Source: a virus | Virus record (IMG/VR): IMGVR_UViG_3300033144_002037 | Location: 1-47,233 of that record | Strand: one strand, 5' to 3' | Length of the DNA: 47,233 bases | In this document: positions 1 through 6,648 of the stretch, piece by piece | Position numbering within the stretch: position 1 is the first letter of the stretch | Layout: each line of letters begins with the position of its first letter | Program-made: the position numbers and the translations under genes | The notes under the pieces: generated by a model | Seen by the model: only the letters and a program-made list of their open reading frames with translations | What the model was told of the DNA's origin: nothing | The model's database searches: none

Positions 1-81
1 GATTTTTGTGAACTTTGCCCTACGTAAGAAACCCTACGTAAGAAACCCTACATTGAGAGGGGATAGTGTTATCTCTGGAGG
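1..81. repeat. Terminal direct repeat, left copy
   Basis: Positions 1-37 are identical to 47087-47123, and 52-81 are identical to 47124-47153. The left copy has a 14-bp tandem duplication (the unit around GTAAGAAACCCTAC) that the right copy lacks. The repeat is imperfect, so it is not just a trimmed assembly overlap. It could be a genuine terminal redundancy, a tandem repeat at an origin, or the point where assembly stopped inside a repeat array. Confidence 0.8.
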
Positions 82-82
82 T

Positions 83-113
83 GGGTGTGGGTGTGGGTGG
101 GTGTGGGTGTGGG
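83..113 (+). other. G-quadruplex-capable tract
   Basis: Six runs of GGG (83-85, 89-91, 95-97, 99-101, 105-107, 111-113) are separated by 1-3 nt loops of T or TGT. This fits the G3N1-7 quadruplex rule with tracts to spare. It sits inside the terminal iteron region; the right-hand copy keeps only a short version. Confidence 0.6.
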
Positions 114-200
114 TATTATCTCTGGTTCCTACCGGACAGCCGTTAGCGGGAGAAAGAGAAGAGAAGAGCAGAGCTAAAGCTCTGTACGGATGCCTAAATC

Positions 201-217
201 GGTTCGTGGCATGAACC
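201..217. promoter_or_regulatory. Dispersed palindrome, copy 1
   Basis: GGTTCGTGGCATGAACC with flanks AAATC and AATCAAG. It belongs to the family GGTTCATNNNATGAACC and lies upstream of the rightward promoter. Confidence 0.65.
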
Positions 218-309
218 AATCAAGGGAATGGTTAGCCAATCAAGGGAATGGTTAGCCAATCTCACCGAGAAATATTCCCGTGCTCAACGAGAAACATTCC
301 CATGCTCAA
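216..309. repeat. Two sets of tandem repeats upstream of the rightward promoter
   Basis: CCAATCAAGGGAATGGTTAG is repeated exactly at 216-235 and 236-255. A 22-bp unit containing GAGAAAYATTCCC is repeated at 266-287 and 288-309 with two differences. GGGAAT in the first set and ATTCCC in the second are inverted relative to each other. The position, directly 5' of the -35 box at 339, suggests regulator binding sites. Confidence 0.6.
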
Positions 310-338
310 ATTTAGTTGGTTCGTGGGTATGAGGGAAT

Positions 339-367
339 TTGACATACACACGGATTCGTGGTATGAT
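339..367 (+). promoter_or_regulatory. Rightward sigma-70-like promoter
   Basis: TTGACA at 339-344, a 17-bp spacer, then TATGAT at 362-367: five or six of six consensus bases per box at the optimal spacing. A degenerate copy of the dispersed palindrome (352-367) overlaps the spacer and -10 box, suggesting an operator. The predicted transcript start (about 374) is almost at the ATG at 376, so the first mRNA may be essentially leaderless. Confidence 0.65.
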
Positions 368-375
368 GGAGTATA

Positions 376-2664
376 ATGGAAAAGCTGAAAGCGAACATAG
401 GTCAAGAAACGAGCGAAGAGATCGAGGAATTCAAAGCTCGTGTTGACGAACTAATCATCACTCAATTCGATAGATACATTGGTGAGCCAGTAAAAGCTGC
501 TGGGCGACTTGGACGGGAAGTAAGCGTGTTGAATATCCTCGACCCGAGAAAGACAGTGATTGACGAAACAAGCGAGTCATTTGGTCCGCTATTCCGGTCT
601 GCGAAGGGTGAAGGAGTTAGAGCTGGTGATCCACTCGAGGCAATAGCTGAAGCAACCGGCTTCGGTGCCTTCGGAGGAACAAGGTCAGTCTCCGCGGTTG
701 GTCAAATCAAAGGATTACCACCTAAGGCAGCCAAAGCGGTTCGTAAAGCCATGCAGCAAGAACTTAAGGCTCGTGGACCCGCAATGACCGCAGGACGAGA
801 AGCTGAGGTTGCGAGCGATATGATACGCTCAACATACTTCCACGGTAGAAAGACTTATGTAACCCCTAAACAATATGATACTGGCTCAAAGTTAGCAGTT
901 AACGAACCCTGGACCGGAAAATTTGAGCAGTATTCTGGTAAATCCCAATCTCGACCTGACTTTCGACACGCAAGAGGGAAGGAACTTGAGTTCGGCGAAC
1001 CACTCGGAATAAGTTTAAGTACTAAACCAGGGAAAGCAAGTGCCTTTGCGCATAGCTCTCAAGTAGCTCGTGTGATGCCACTCTTCGGTGGTCCTCCGGA
1101 ACATCAGACGGTTATGGCTTGGACTCCAAGTGGTGGGAAGGTAATAAAAGATGTATACGAAGCCGTACTTCGGAAGTCTATTCAGACGAATCCAGAGCTA
1201 AAATCTATGTTCACCGCTGGGATCTCTAAAGGTCTCTTTAAGGGTAGTTCGTTTTATGGAACAACTAAATCCGCACTTAAACTTAAGGTAGGTCAGAAAG
1301 AGTTTAACCAAGCTCTTGCAGACGAATACCTTGCTCGTGGGTTTAAGGCAATCCAATACTCCCCCCACCGCTTTGACGAATTCGAGCTCAAGATGTTCGA
1401 TCCTAAGGACGTGTTGATGGTTGACAAGCGGACCTGGCAAGGTACAGGAACCGAACCAACCTTCAGACGTATGGGCTTCCACGAGATAGGTGGGGTCAAA
1501 CGGCACGAAGAGTTTAAGAATCTAACTCAGCCGACTATGACTGGGGCTAAGATGGATCTCGCTGACTGGTATCGTCAGATTGACCTGGAGAAGATAATCA
1601 AAGAAGAGGTAGGGATGGGTTCACCTCCTCCAGTTCATACACTAAATATCAAACGTGCTGCGGGGACTAAAGACCCCGAGAAGTCCTGGGGAGTCTATCA
1701 AGGAGTCGGAGAGACAGGCTATGCTAAAGCCGACCAGATGAATGCGTTTATTAATAAGCATTTTGAGAAAGAGGAACTTCCAAGCTTTACCTCTTCAGTC
1801 GAAACGGTTAAACCAGGGACCGATGAATTCGTTGCTACAGATGTTGAGGGAGTACTTGATTCTGCGTGGAAAGACCTTGCAAAAGTCGCAGAGATGAGCG
1901 CTGAGGGAGATCTGGATAAGTTTGCTGGGGAGTTTAAACCCACTGACTTAGTTCTTGGTGAGACTTCCGGAACCAAGTATCTCGGCGGAGACATCTCGGA
2001 AGATATGCTGAGCAAGAATATCAAAGAGGTAAGTCTTGACGAATCGAGGATTGGTTCATCGTTTGAACCGCTTGAGGATATGGTAAGTCTGTTCGGAGAC
2101 GTGGAACCCTCAAGAGCCGCTAAGAAGCTCGCGGGTAAGTCACTCGGTGTTGCTGAGGAGTATAGTCAGCTTACGAAGAAACTTAATGATCAGTACCAAG
2201 CAGGTTTAATCACTCCTGATGAGCTCGCCTCAGGGAAGAAGGCAGTGCTTAGTCAACTCCAGAAGAAGACCGACGAGAAGGAAGGCCACCTTCTGACCAA
2301 GAAACTTAATAAGCCTAAAGAGGGAACTCTTCAAGAGATTCCTAAGGACGAGCAACTTGATCTAATCTCCCAGTCTGATATGGATGAGTTCTTAACTGAT
2401 GCCGATACCTTCGGTGAGGATATTGGGAAGATACTCGAGGAACGTCTTGGGCCACCCGACAAGCAACCTAACTTTTTTGATGACATGCCAAGTATGACAG
2501 TAGGCCAGACTAACAAGATTATGAAGAAGTACAATATTACACCCAAACAGCTCGCAAAACTTGAGGAACTGGCGTTTACTAAGTGGAATATGAAAACTCC
2601 ACTTGAAATTTATGGGTTCATCAAAGGGACCCTCCAAATCAAAGAGTCTGGGAAAGGATTTTAA
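376..2664 (+). CDS. Polyvalent protein with ADP-ribosyltransferase-like domain
   Basis: A 762-aa protein, first gene of the rightward block. Residues about 150-350 look like the ART-type domain of phage polyvalent proteins: YFHGR at 154-158 (the YHG-type first motif), GISLSTKPGKASAFA at 211-225, DEYLARGFKAI at 316-326, and FELKMFDPKDVLMVD at 336-350, where family members end with the Glu strand. Known: such domains transfer ADP-ribose from NAD+ to proteins and are often carried in virions or injected. Inferred: a virion-associated host-modifying protein. The C-terminal 400 residues are acidic, low in cysteine and unassigned. A palindrome copy lies inside the gene at 2053. GGAG lies 5 nt before the ATG, but the promoter predicts that the transcript starts after it. 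Activity is not certain, because the catalytic triad is read by eye. Confidence 0.6.
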   Translation: MEKLKANIGQETSEEIEEFKARVDELIITQFDRYIGEPVKAAGRLGREVSVLNILDPRKTVIDETSESFGPLFRSAKGEGVRAGDPLEAIAEATGFGAFGGTRSVSAVGQIKGLPPKAAKAVRKAMQQELKARGPAMTAGREAEVASDMIRSTYFHGRKTYVTPKQYDTGSKLAVNEPWTGKFEQYSGKSQSRPDFRHARGKELEFGEPLGISLSTKPGKASAFAHSSQVARVMPLFGGPPEHQTVMAWTPSGGKVIKDVYEAVLRKSIQTNPELKSMFTAGISKGLFKGSSFYGTTKSALKLKVGQKEFNQALADEYLARGFKAIQYSPHRFDEFELKMFDPKDVLMVDKRTWQGTGTEPTFRRMGFHEIGGVKRHEEFKNLTQPTMTGAKMDLADWYRQIDLEKIIKEEVGMGSPPPVHTLNIKRAAGTKDPEKSWGVYQGVGETGYAKADQMNAFINKHFEKEELPSFTSSVETVKPGTDEFVATDVEGVLDSAWKDLAKVAEMSAEGDLDKFAGEFKPTDLVLGETSGTKYLGGDISEDMLSKNIKEVSLDESRIGSSFEPLEDMVSLFGDVEPSRAAKKLAGKSLGVAEEYSQLTKKLNDQYQAGLITPDELASGKKAVLSQLQKKTDEKEGHLLTKKLNKPKEGTLQEIPKDEQLDLISQSDMDEFLTDADTFGEDIGKILEERLGPPDKQPNFFDDMPSMTVGQTNKIMKKYNITPKQLAKLEELAFTKWNMKTPLEIYGFIKGTLQIKESGKGF
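2053..2069. promoter_or_regulatory. Dispersed palindrome inside the first gene
   Basis: GGTTCATCGTTTGAACC, flanked by ATCGAGGATT and GCTTGAGG. It is translated within the polyvalent protein, where it encodes GSSFEPLE. Confidence 0.6.
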
Positions 2665-2667
2665 CTC

Positions 2668-3153
2668 ATGGGTGTCAATCCACAAGGAGCGAACGACACA
2701 TACCTAACCGCACCACTTCAGTATATCCGACCACATCATCGGAAGATGGCCAGGATGCTCGTTGGAGGGGTTCGGCCTTCGGAGATCGCAATGATTCTCG
2801 GCTTCACCACTGCTCAGATCACTCATGTTCTCGCTACTCCGCATATTCAGATAGAGGTTGCACGACTTGAAGCTATGTCCGATGAGATTGCGGTCGACAT
2901 GCGACTCGATATTCAACGTATGGCTCAAGATGCTGTGGAGATCATGGATGAGGATCTACATATGCCGATTACTAACCGCTTTGAACGGAAGCTCCGACAG
3001 GATGCTGCGAAGGATATTCTTGATCGTGCTGGAGTGCGTAAATCTGGGGCTTCAGCTCCACAACGACACCTTCATCTTCACCAGAACGTCAAAGATATGT
3101 CAGACGATGATCTGCGTGACTCGGTGTTTGATCTTACCAAGGAGAATGTATAA
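2668..3153 (+). CDS. terS: Terminase small subunit
   Basis: A 161-aa protein. Residues 33-61 form a helix-turn-helix of the TerS type (GGVRPSEIAMILGFT, then TAQITHVLATP), followed by a helical oligomerisation region and a His/Asp-rich tail. It lies three genes from the portal side and immediately before the large terminase, the usual place. Role: recognises phage DNA and presents it to the large subunit. The start has an AAAGGA-like site about 10 nt upstream. The assignment rests on HTH plus position rather than on strong sequence identity. Confidence 0.7.
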   Translation: MGVNPQGANDTYLTAPLQYIRPHHRKMARMLVGGVRPSEIAMILGFTTAQITHVLATPHIQIEVARLEAMSDEIAVDMRLDIQRMAQDAVEIMDEDLHMPITNRFERKLRQDAAKDILDRAGVRKSGASAPQRHLHLHQNVKDMSDDDLRDSVFDLTKENV

Positions 3154-3155
3154 TC

Positions 3156-3338
3156 GTGTCGAGTATCTGTTCATGCAATGAACCGTTTGAGGTTCGATGG
3201 AGTTTGTTCTTTGCTGGTAGCTTGTTCTTCGAATGGTTCCTTTGCTTTTTTATTGCTTTTGCTTTTGTGGTGGCGACCGCCCTTGTGGCGGGCGACGCCA
3301 TAGTGGCCGCTGGCGGCCCATTGAGGATGCTCTATTGA
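3156..3338 (+). CDS. Small hydrophobic protein between the terminases
   Basis: A 60-aa protein from a GTG start with AAGGAG 11 nt upstream. Residues about 18-50 are strongly hydrophobic (FFEWFLCFFIAFAFVV), one membrane segment. The TGA overlaps the TTG start of the large terminase as TTGA, so translation is probably coupled. Its 5' part contains a dispersed palindrome (3168-3184) that is translated. Both the DNA and the start of the protein (SSICSCNEP) resemble the 57-aa protein at 36987-37160 on the other strand (PSICSSYEP). Function unknown; membrane protein or leader peptide are both possible. Confidence 0.5.
   Translation: MSSICSCNEPFEVRWSLFFAGSLFFEWFLCFFIAFAFVVATALVAGDAIVAAGGPLRMLY
3168..3184. 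promoter_or_regulatory. Dispersed palindrome before the large terminase
   Basis: TGTTCATGCAATGAACC, followed by GTTTGAGG. It is embedded in the coding start of the 60-aa hydrophobic protein. Confidence 0.6.
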
Positions 3339-5191
3339 ACTTCCCAAAGATACATCGTGAGAATATGGAGTGGCGGAGAGAGATATTGGTTAAAGCCTCC
3401 TCGGACCTTGTCTACCGCGAACAGGTTCGCGAACTCTTTTTCAGGGATATCCTCTTCGCCTTCAACGCATTCTTTTTCACCTTGGATATTCGGGTGAAAC
3501 CTTACGCTGTTCTCCCCTTTTGTACTTATGACTTCCAAGATGATGCGATAGTTGAACTTGCCTCGGTGATCGAGTCTGCTGATGCGCTTCACACTCATGA
3601 TTTATTATGGGAAAAATCTCGTGATATGGGTGCGACCTGGATGATACTCCTTACCTTTGAGTGGTTCTGGCTCAATCAGAAACGTCCCTACGACTTTCTT
3701 TGTGGAAGTAGAAAAGAAGACTATGTGGACAAGATTGGTGATCCGAGGACACACTTTCATAAGCTACGCTTCAACCTCTATAAGCTCCCTCAATGGCTCG
3801 TTCCTGAGGGCTTTGACAAACGTAAGCATGATAACTTTTTGAAGCTGGAGAACCCAGTCTCGGGTGGGTCGATCACTGGAGAATCTAATAATGCGAACTT
3901 TTCGACTCAGGGACGATATTCGGGTATACTGTTTGATGAATTTGCCAAGTGGGAGACCACTGATGACGCTGCATGGACTGCTGCGGGTGATGCTACTCCT
4001 GTGCGAATTGCTAATTCTACGCCTTTTGGCGCGGCTGGTAAGCATTATGAACTCGCTACGAACAATATCACAAAGAAAGTAGTTCTTCATTGGTCACTTC
4101 ATCCAAACAAACGTGAGGGTTTATACTGTGTCTGGCCTAAACCAAGGGCAGCGGGGAAGACTGTCGATGAATATCACTGGCAAGGAAAAGCACTTAGATC
4201 TCCTTATTATGATCGAGAATGTATCCGACGTAAACCTCAAGAGATTGCTCAGGAACTCGATATTGACTACATTGGCGCAGGATTTCCAGTGTTCGATGGA
4301 GCAAGTGGAGAGCGTATACAAGCATTACTTAGATATTCGAAAAGCTCAGTATGCTATCTCCCTCATATAGATGGTTGGGACAAAGAGCGATACTCGCTTG
4401 AGAAGGTTCCTTCCCCCCACGAGTACGAAGACTACTTCAAAGTCTTTATTCCCCCAAGTGTAAACAAATCCTACATTGTCGTCTCTGATGTTGCCGAAGG
4501 CAAAGTCACCAGTGATGCCTCTGTGGTCAAGGTTCTCGAAAGAGAGACAGAGTCAATTGCAGCTTCGTATAATTCCCAACTAAACGAAGTTGATCTCGCA
4601 AAGGTGATATGGTTGGTTACTCAATTCTACACCTTCCCCGAGCGTGAAGAGCCCTGGTGGGCTGTAGAGGCTAACGGGCCTGGCCTCGCAACTTTTGATT
4701 TACTGGTCGAGAACCTTGACCTACCAAATCCTTACATGATGATGAAGTTTGACACAGCCAAACAGTCCCCAAGTTATCGGAAGGGTTGGTGGACGGATAC
4801 TAACTCGAAACGTAGTATGGTTGCGAGTATTCGGAATTGGCTTATCACTGGAACTGGTTGGTGTGATGCTAAGTGTTGTGGTGAACTCGTTACCTTTATT
4901 CGTACTAAGCATGGGAAAGCCGAAGCTAAGGTGGGTTGTAATGATGATGAGGTAATTGCGTTAGGTATAGCCCTTGAGGTAAATAAAGCTGCTCCCTGGG
5001 AAGAGCTATCACTGCTCGAAGAGGACTTTCTTGAACTCGAAGATCACATCCGAAGTAGGCCAGCAGGTGATGCTGAACCTACGCTTGAAGAACGCTGCCT
5101 TGCAACTGTGATTGCTAAGCAGAAACTTACCTATGCAGACGACTATGTCGGTAGTATTGATGGGGAACTCTCAGAGATGTTGGACTTTTAA
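3335..5191 (+). CDS. terL: Terminase large subunit
   Basis: A 618-aa packaging motor from a TTG start at 3335, chosen because GAGG lies 8 nt upstream and the start overlaps the preceding stop; an ATG at 3233 would add an unlikely Cys/Arg-rich leader with no ribosome site. ATPase: Walker A-like SRDMGATW (residues 95-102), Walker B GILFDEF (197-203), coupling motif NSTPFG (227-232). Nuclease: VVSDVAEG with Asp385, AVEANGPG with Glu445, and NDDEVIALG with Asp537/538, the acidic triad of the RNase H-like fold. Length and order match the family. It cuts and pumps DNA into proheads at the portal. Confidence 0.9.
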   Translation: MNFPKIHRENMEWRREILVKASSDLVYREQVRELFFRDILFAFNAFFFTLDIRVKPYAVLPFCTYDFQDDAIVELASVIESADALHTHDLLWEKSRDMGATWMILLTFEWFWLNQKRPYDFLCGSRKEDYVDKIGDPRTHFHKLRFNLYKLPQWLVPEGFDKRKHDNFLKLENPVSGGSITGESNNANFSTQGRYSGILFDEFAKWETTDDAAWTAAGDATPVRIANSTPFGAAGKHYELATNNITKKVVLHWSLHPNKREGLYCVWPKPRAAGKTVDEYHWQGKALRSPYYDRECIRRKPQEIAQELDIDYIGAGFPVFDGASGERIQALLRYSKSSVCYLPHIDGWDKERYSLEKVPSPHEYEDYFKVFIPPSVNKSYIVVSDVAEGKVTSDASVVKVLERETESIAASYNSQLNEVDLAKVIWLVTQFYTFPEREEPWWAVEANGPGLATFDLLVENLDLPNPYMMMKFDTAKQSPSYRKGWWTDTNSKRSMVASIRNWLITGTGWCDAKCCGELVTFIRTKHGKAEAKVGCNDDEVIALGIALEVNKAAPWEELSLLEEDFLELEDHIRSRPAGDAEPTLEERCLATVIAKQKLTYADDYVGSIDGELSEMLDF

Positions 5192-5199
5192 CCTAAATT

Positions 5200-5216
5200 G
5201 GTTCATCGTATGAACC
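5200..5216. promoter_or_regulatory. Dispersed palindrome after terL
   Basis: GGTTCATCGTATGAACC with flanks CTAAATT and GATTGAGTG, lying between terL and the next ribosome binding site. One of the best copies. Confidence 0.7.
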
Positions 5217-5242
5217 GATTGAGTGTCAATGGAGGAATCGAG

Positions 5243-5593
5243 ATGAAAAAATTATTAGGCTGTTTGGTGGTTGCTCTCTTGGGTTTTACTTCGGTAGCTT
5301 TCTCGTCACCATTTCTGATTAGTGACCCGCAGTGTAAGCTCGAGAATGATAATGGTTGTGCTGCTGGGTTTGAGCTCAGTCTTGATGATGGTGCCACCTG
5401 GGGGGTTATGGGGAGTCAAGATGTGGGCGCTGACAAAGTTATGATCCACCATGATCTTGGCGGTTTTCCAGAGGGGATGAATAATATTCAGGTAAGAGCA
5501 GTTAATCTATGGGGGGAATCGGCTACTATCCCTTTTTCCTTTACAAAATCAGTACCTTCGGCACCTACGAATATGGCGGTATCCCCGGAGTGA
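5243..5593 (+). CDS. Secreted protein with start of a fibronectin-III-like domain
   Basis: A 116-aa protein with a clear signal peptide: MKK, then a hydrophobic core LLGCLVVALLGFTSVAF, with cleavage likely near residue 20. The start at 5243 is supported by GGAGG 7 nt upstream; an upstream ATG lies in the palindrome and has no such site. The mature part has a beta-rich segment with three cysteines and ends with PSAPTNMAVSP, the sequence that normally opens a fibronectin type III domain, followed at once by TGA. It may therefore be a truncated relic of a longer surface protein. Role unknown; an exported phage product or virion decoration is possible. Confidence 0.55.
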   Translation: MKKLLGCLVVALLGFTSVAFSSPFLISDPQCKLENDNGCAAGFELSLDDGATWGVMGSQDVGADKVMIHHDLGGFPEGMNNIQVRAVNLWGESATIPFSFTKSVPSAPTNMAVSPE

Positions 5594-5643
5594 TGATTTA
5601 TGACATGAGAGTAAGAATATTTATTCAGGAGTGACGGACAAAC

Positions 5644-5955
5644 ATGACTATTCTTTGGGATGATATACTTGAGTGCCATAATATTTATAGTAAAGGCGTC
5701 TTTGCCGTTAAACTGGATAAATATCTCGGTGGGGATAAGTTACCTAATAAGAATGTTACTGCCGCTCATGCCGAAGTGGTCGTTAAAAGCTTTTTAGACG
5801 CTGCCTTGGAGAGTGATCTAAGGCATTGTTATATACGTATCTTTGCGTTCCCGAAGAAGACTGAGGAAGATGTACTACTTGATTATATTCTTTGGGTAGG
5901 GGAACTAACAATGGAACCTCCAGAAAACTGGTGGGAGGTAATTATCTATGGCTGA
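5644..5955 (+). CDS. Uncharacterised protein
   Basis: A 103-aa acidic protein with mixed helices and strands and no recognised motif. GGAG lies about 11 nt before the ATG. The 3' end overlaps the next start by 8 nt. It leads the fibre/appendage gene cluster and may be a small structural or assembly protein; that is position-based inference only. Confidence 0.55.
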   Translation: MTILWDDILECHNIYSKGVFAVKLDKYLGGDKLPNKNVTAAHAEVVVKSFLDAALESDLRHCYIRIFAFPKKTEEDVLLDYILWVGELTMEPPENWWEVIIYG

Positions 5956-6646
5956 GATATTCTCAACATCATTTGAAGGTGTTGGTGTTGAAGCAGGGTT
6001 TGGCGAACTTGTTGGGACCGGTTGTAGTCTTGATTGGGATAATAGTGATGTTGCACGACCTACAGGTGGCGGAGATGAAATAATTGAGTCTATCTCTGCG
6101 TCAACCGGTTGGAGAGCAACGGCGTATAAGGATCTTGGACCTGGTGGTCAGCCAATAAGTTATACCAGAGGTTATGTGCAAATAAAGTCTCATAGTTTGG
6201 CTAATACTAATGTTAAAATAGTTATGGCAGGAACAGACGAGAATAATGAGCGAACTTGGGAAGTGAATCTTTATCGTTATACTGATGGTAAGCTTTATTT
6301 TGTAGGAGGCGTATGGGATGACGGAGATTGGCGAGCACCAACAGCACTTTCATCTGAAGTAATACTTGATACCTGGTATAGACTTGAAGTAGAATATGAT
6401 TATACAAATACACATTGGGAATTTCGAGTTGATGGAGCAAAAATTGAGGACTTAGCACTAACAGGCTCACTAAGAGAAGGACTTAGGTATTTTGCTATTG
6501 GTGGCCAGAATGGTATAACTACTGGTATAGCAATGACAATGTATGGTGATCTATTTAAGGCTGACGACGCAGACTGGGTAGGGGCAGAAACAGAAGGGAC
6601 TATTGTTCCGTTGTGGCATCACCTAAATAAAAACATAGGAAGATAA
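5948..6646 (+). CDS. LamG/concanavalin-like structural protein
   Basis: A 232-aa protein, almost all predicted beta strand. Residues about 80-210 have the pattern of a laminin-G/concanavalin A-like jelly roll (YRYTDGKLYFVGGVWDDGDW; then DTWYRLEVEYDYTNTHWEFRVDG, spanning about 130-165). Such folds bind sugars or form trimers in phage appendages. GGAGG lies 8 nt upstream of the ATG. It belongs to a run of fibre-type genes through 10907. Likely a virion appendage or receptor-contact protein. Confidence 0.55.
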   Translation: MAEIFSTSFEGVGVEAGFGELVGTGCSLDWDNSDVARPTGGGDEIIESISASTGWRATAYKDLGPGGQPISYTRGYVQIKSHSLANTNVKIVMAGTDENNERTWEVNLYRYTDGKLYFVGGVWDDGDWRAPTALSSEVILDTWYRLEVEYDYTNTHWEFRVDGAKIEDLALTGSLREGLRYFAIGGQNGITTGIAMTMYGDLFKADDADWVGAETEGTIVPLWHHLNKNIGR

Positions 6647-6648
6647 CT

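Larger units (their letters stand above)
1..375. other. Left non-coding control region
   Basis: No gene is supported here; the two short reading frames over the G/T-rich tract are low-complexity. The stretch holds the left copy of the terminal repeat (1-81), a G-run tract (83-113), one dispersed palindrome (201-217), two sets of tandem repeats (216-255 and 266-309), two degenerate palindromes (about 318-333 and 352-367) and a consensus-like promoter (339-367) driving the rightward block. If the molecule is circular it continues the control region at 46165-47233. Confidence 0.75.

Noticed and set aside
8-219. Open frames on both strands over the G/T-rich left end
   Set aside because: Low-complexity GVWVWV and THTHPHPHP products of the GGGTGT repeat, no ribosome site, inside a terminal repeat.
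3233-3334. Upstream ATG extension of the large terminase
   Set aside because: Adds a Cys/Arg-rich leader in the wrong frame for the mini-gene and has no ribosome site; TTG at 3335 with GAGG is better.
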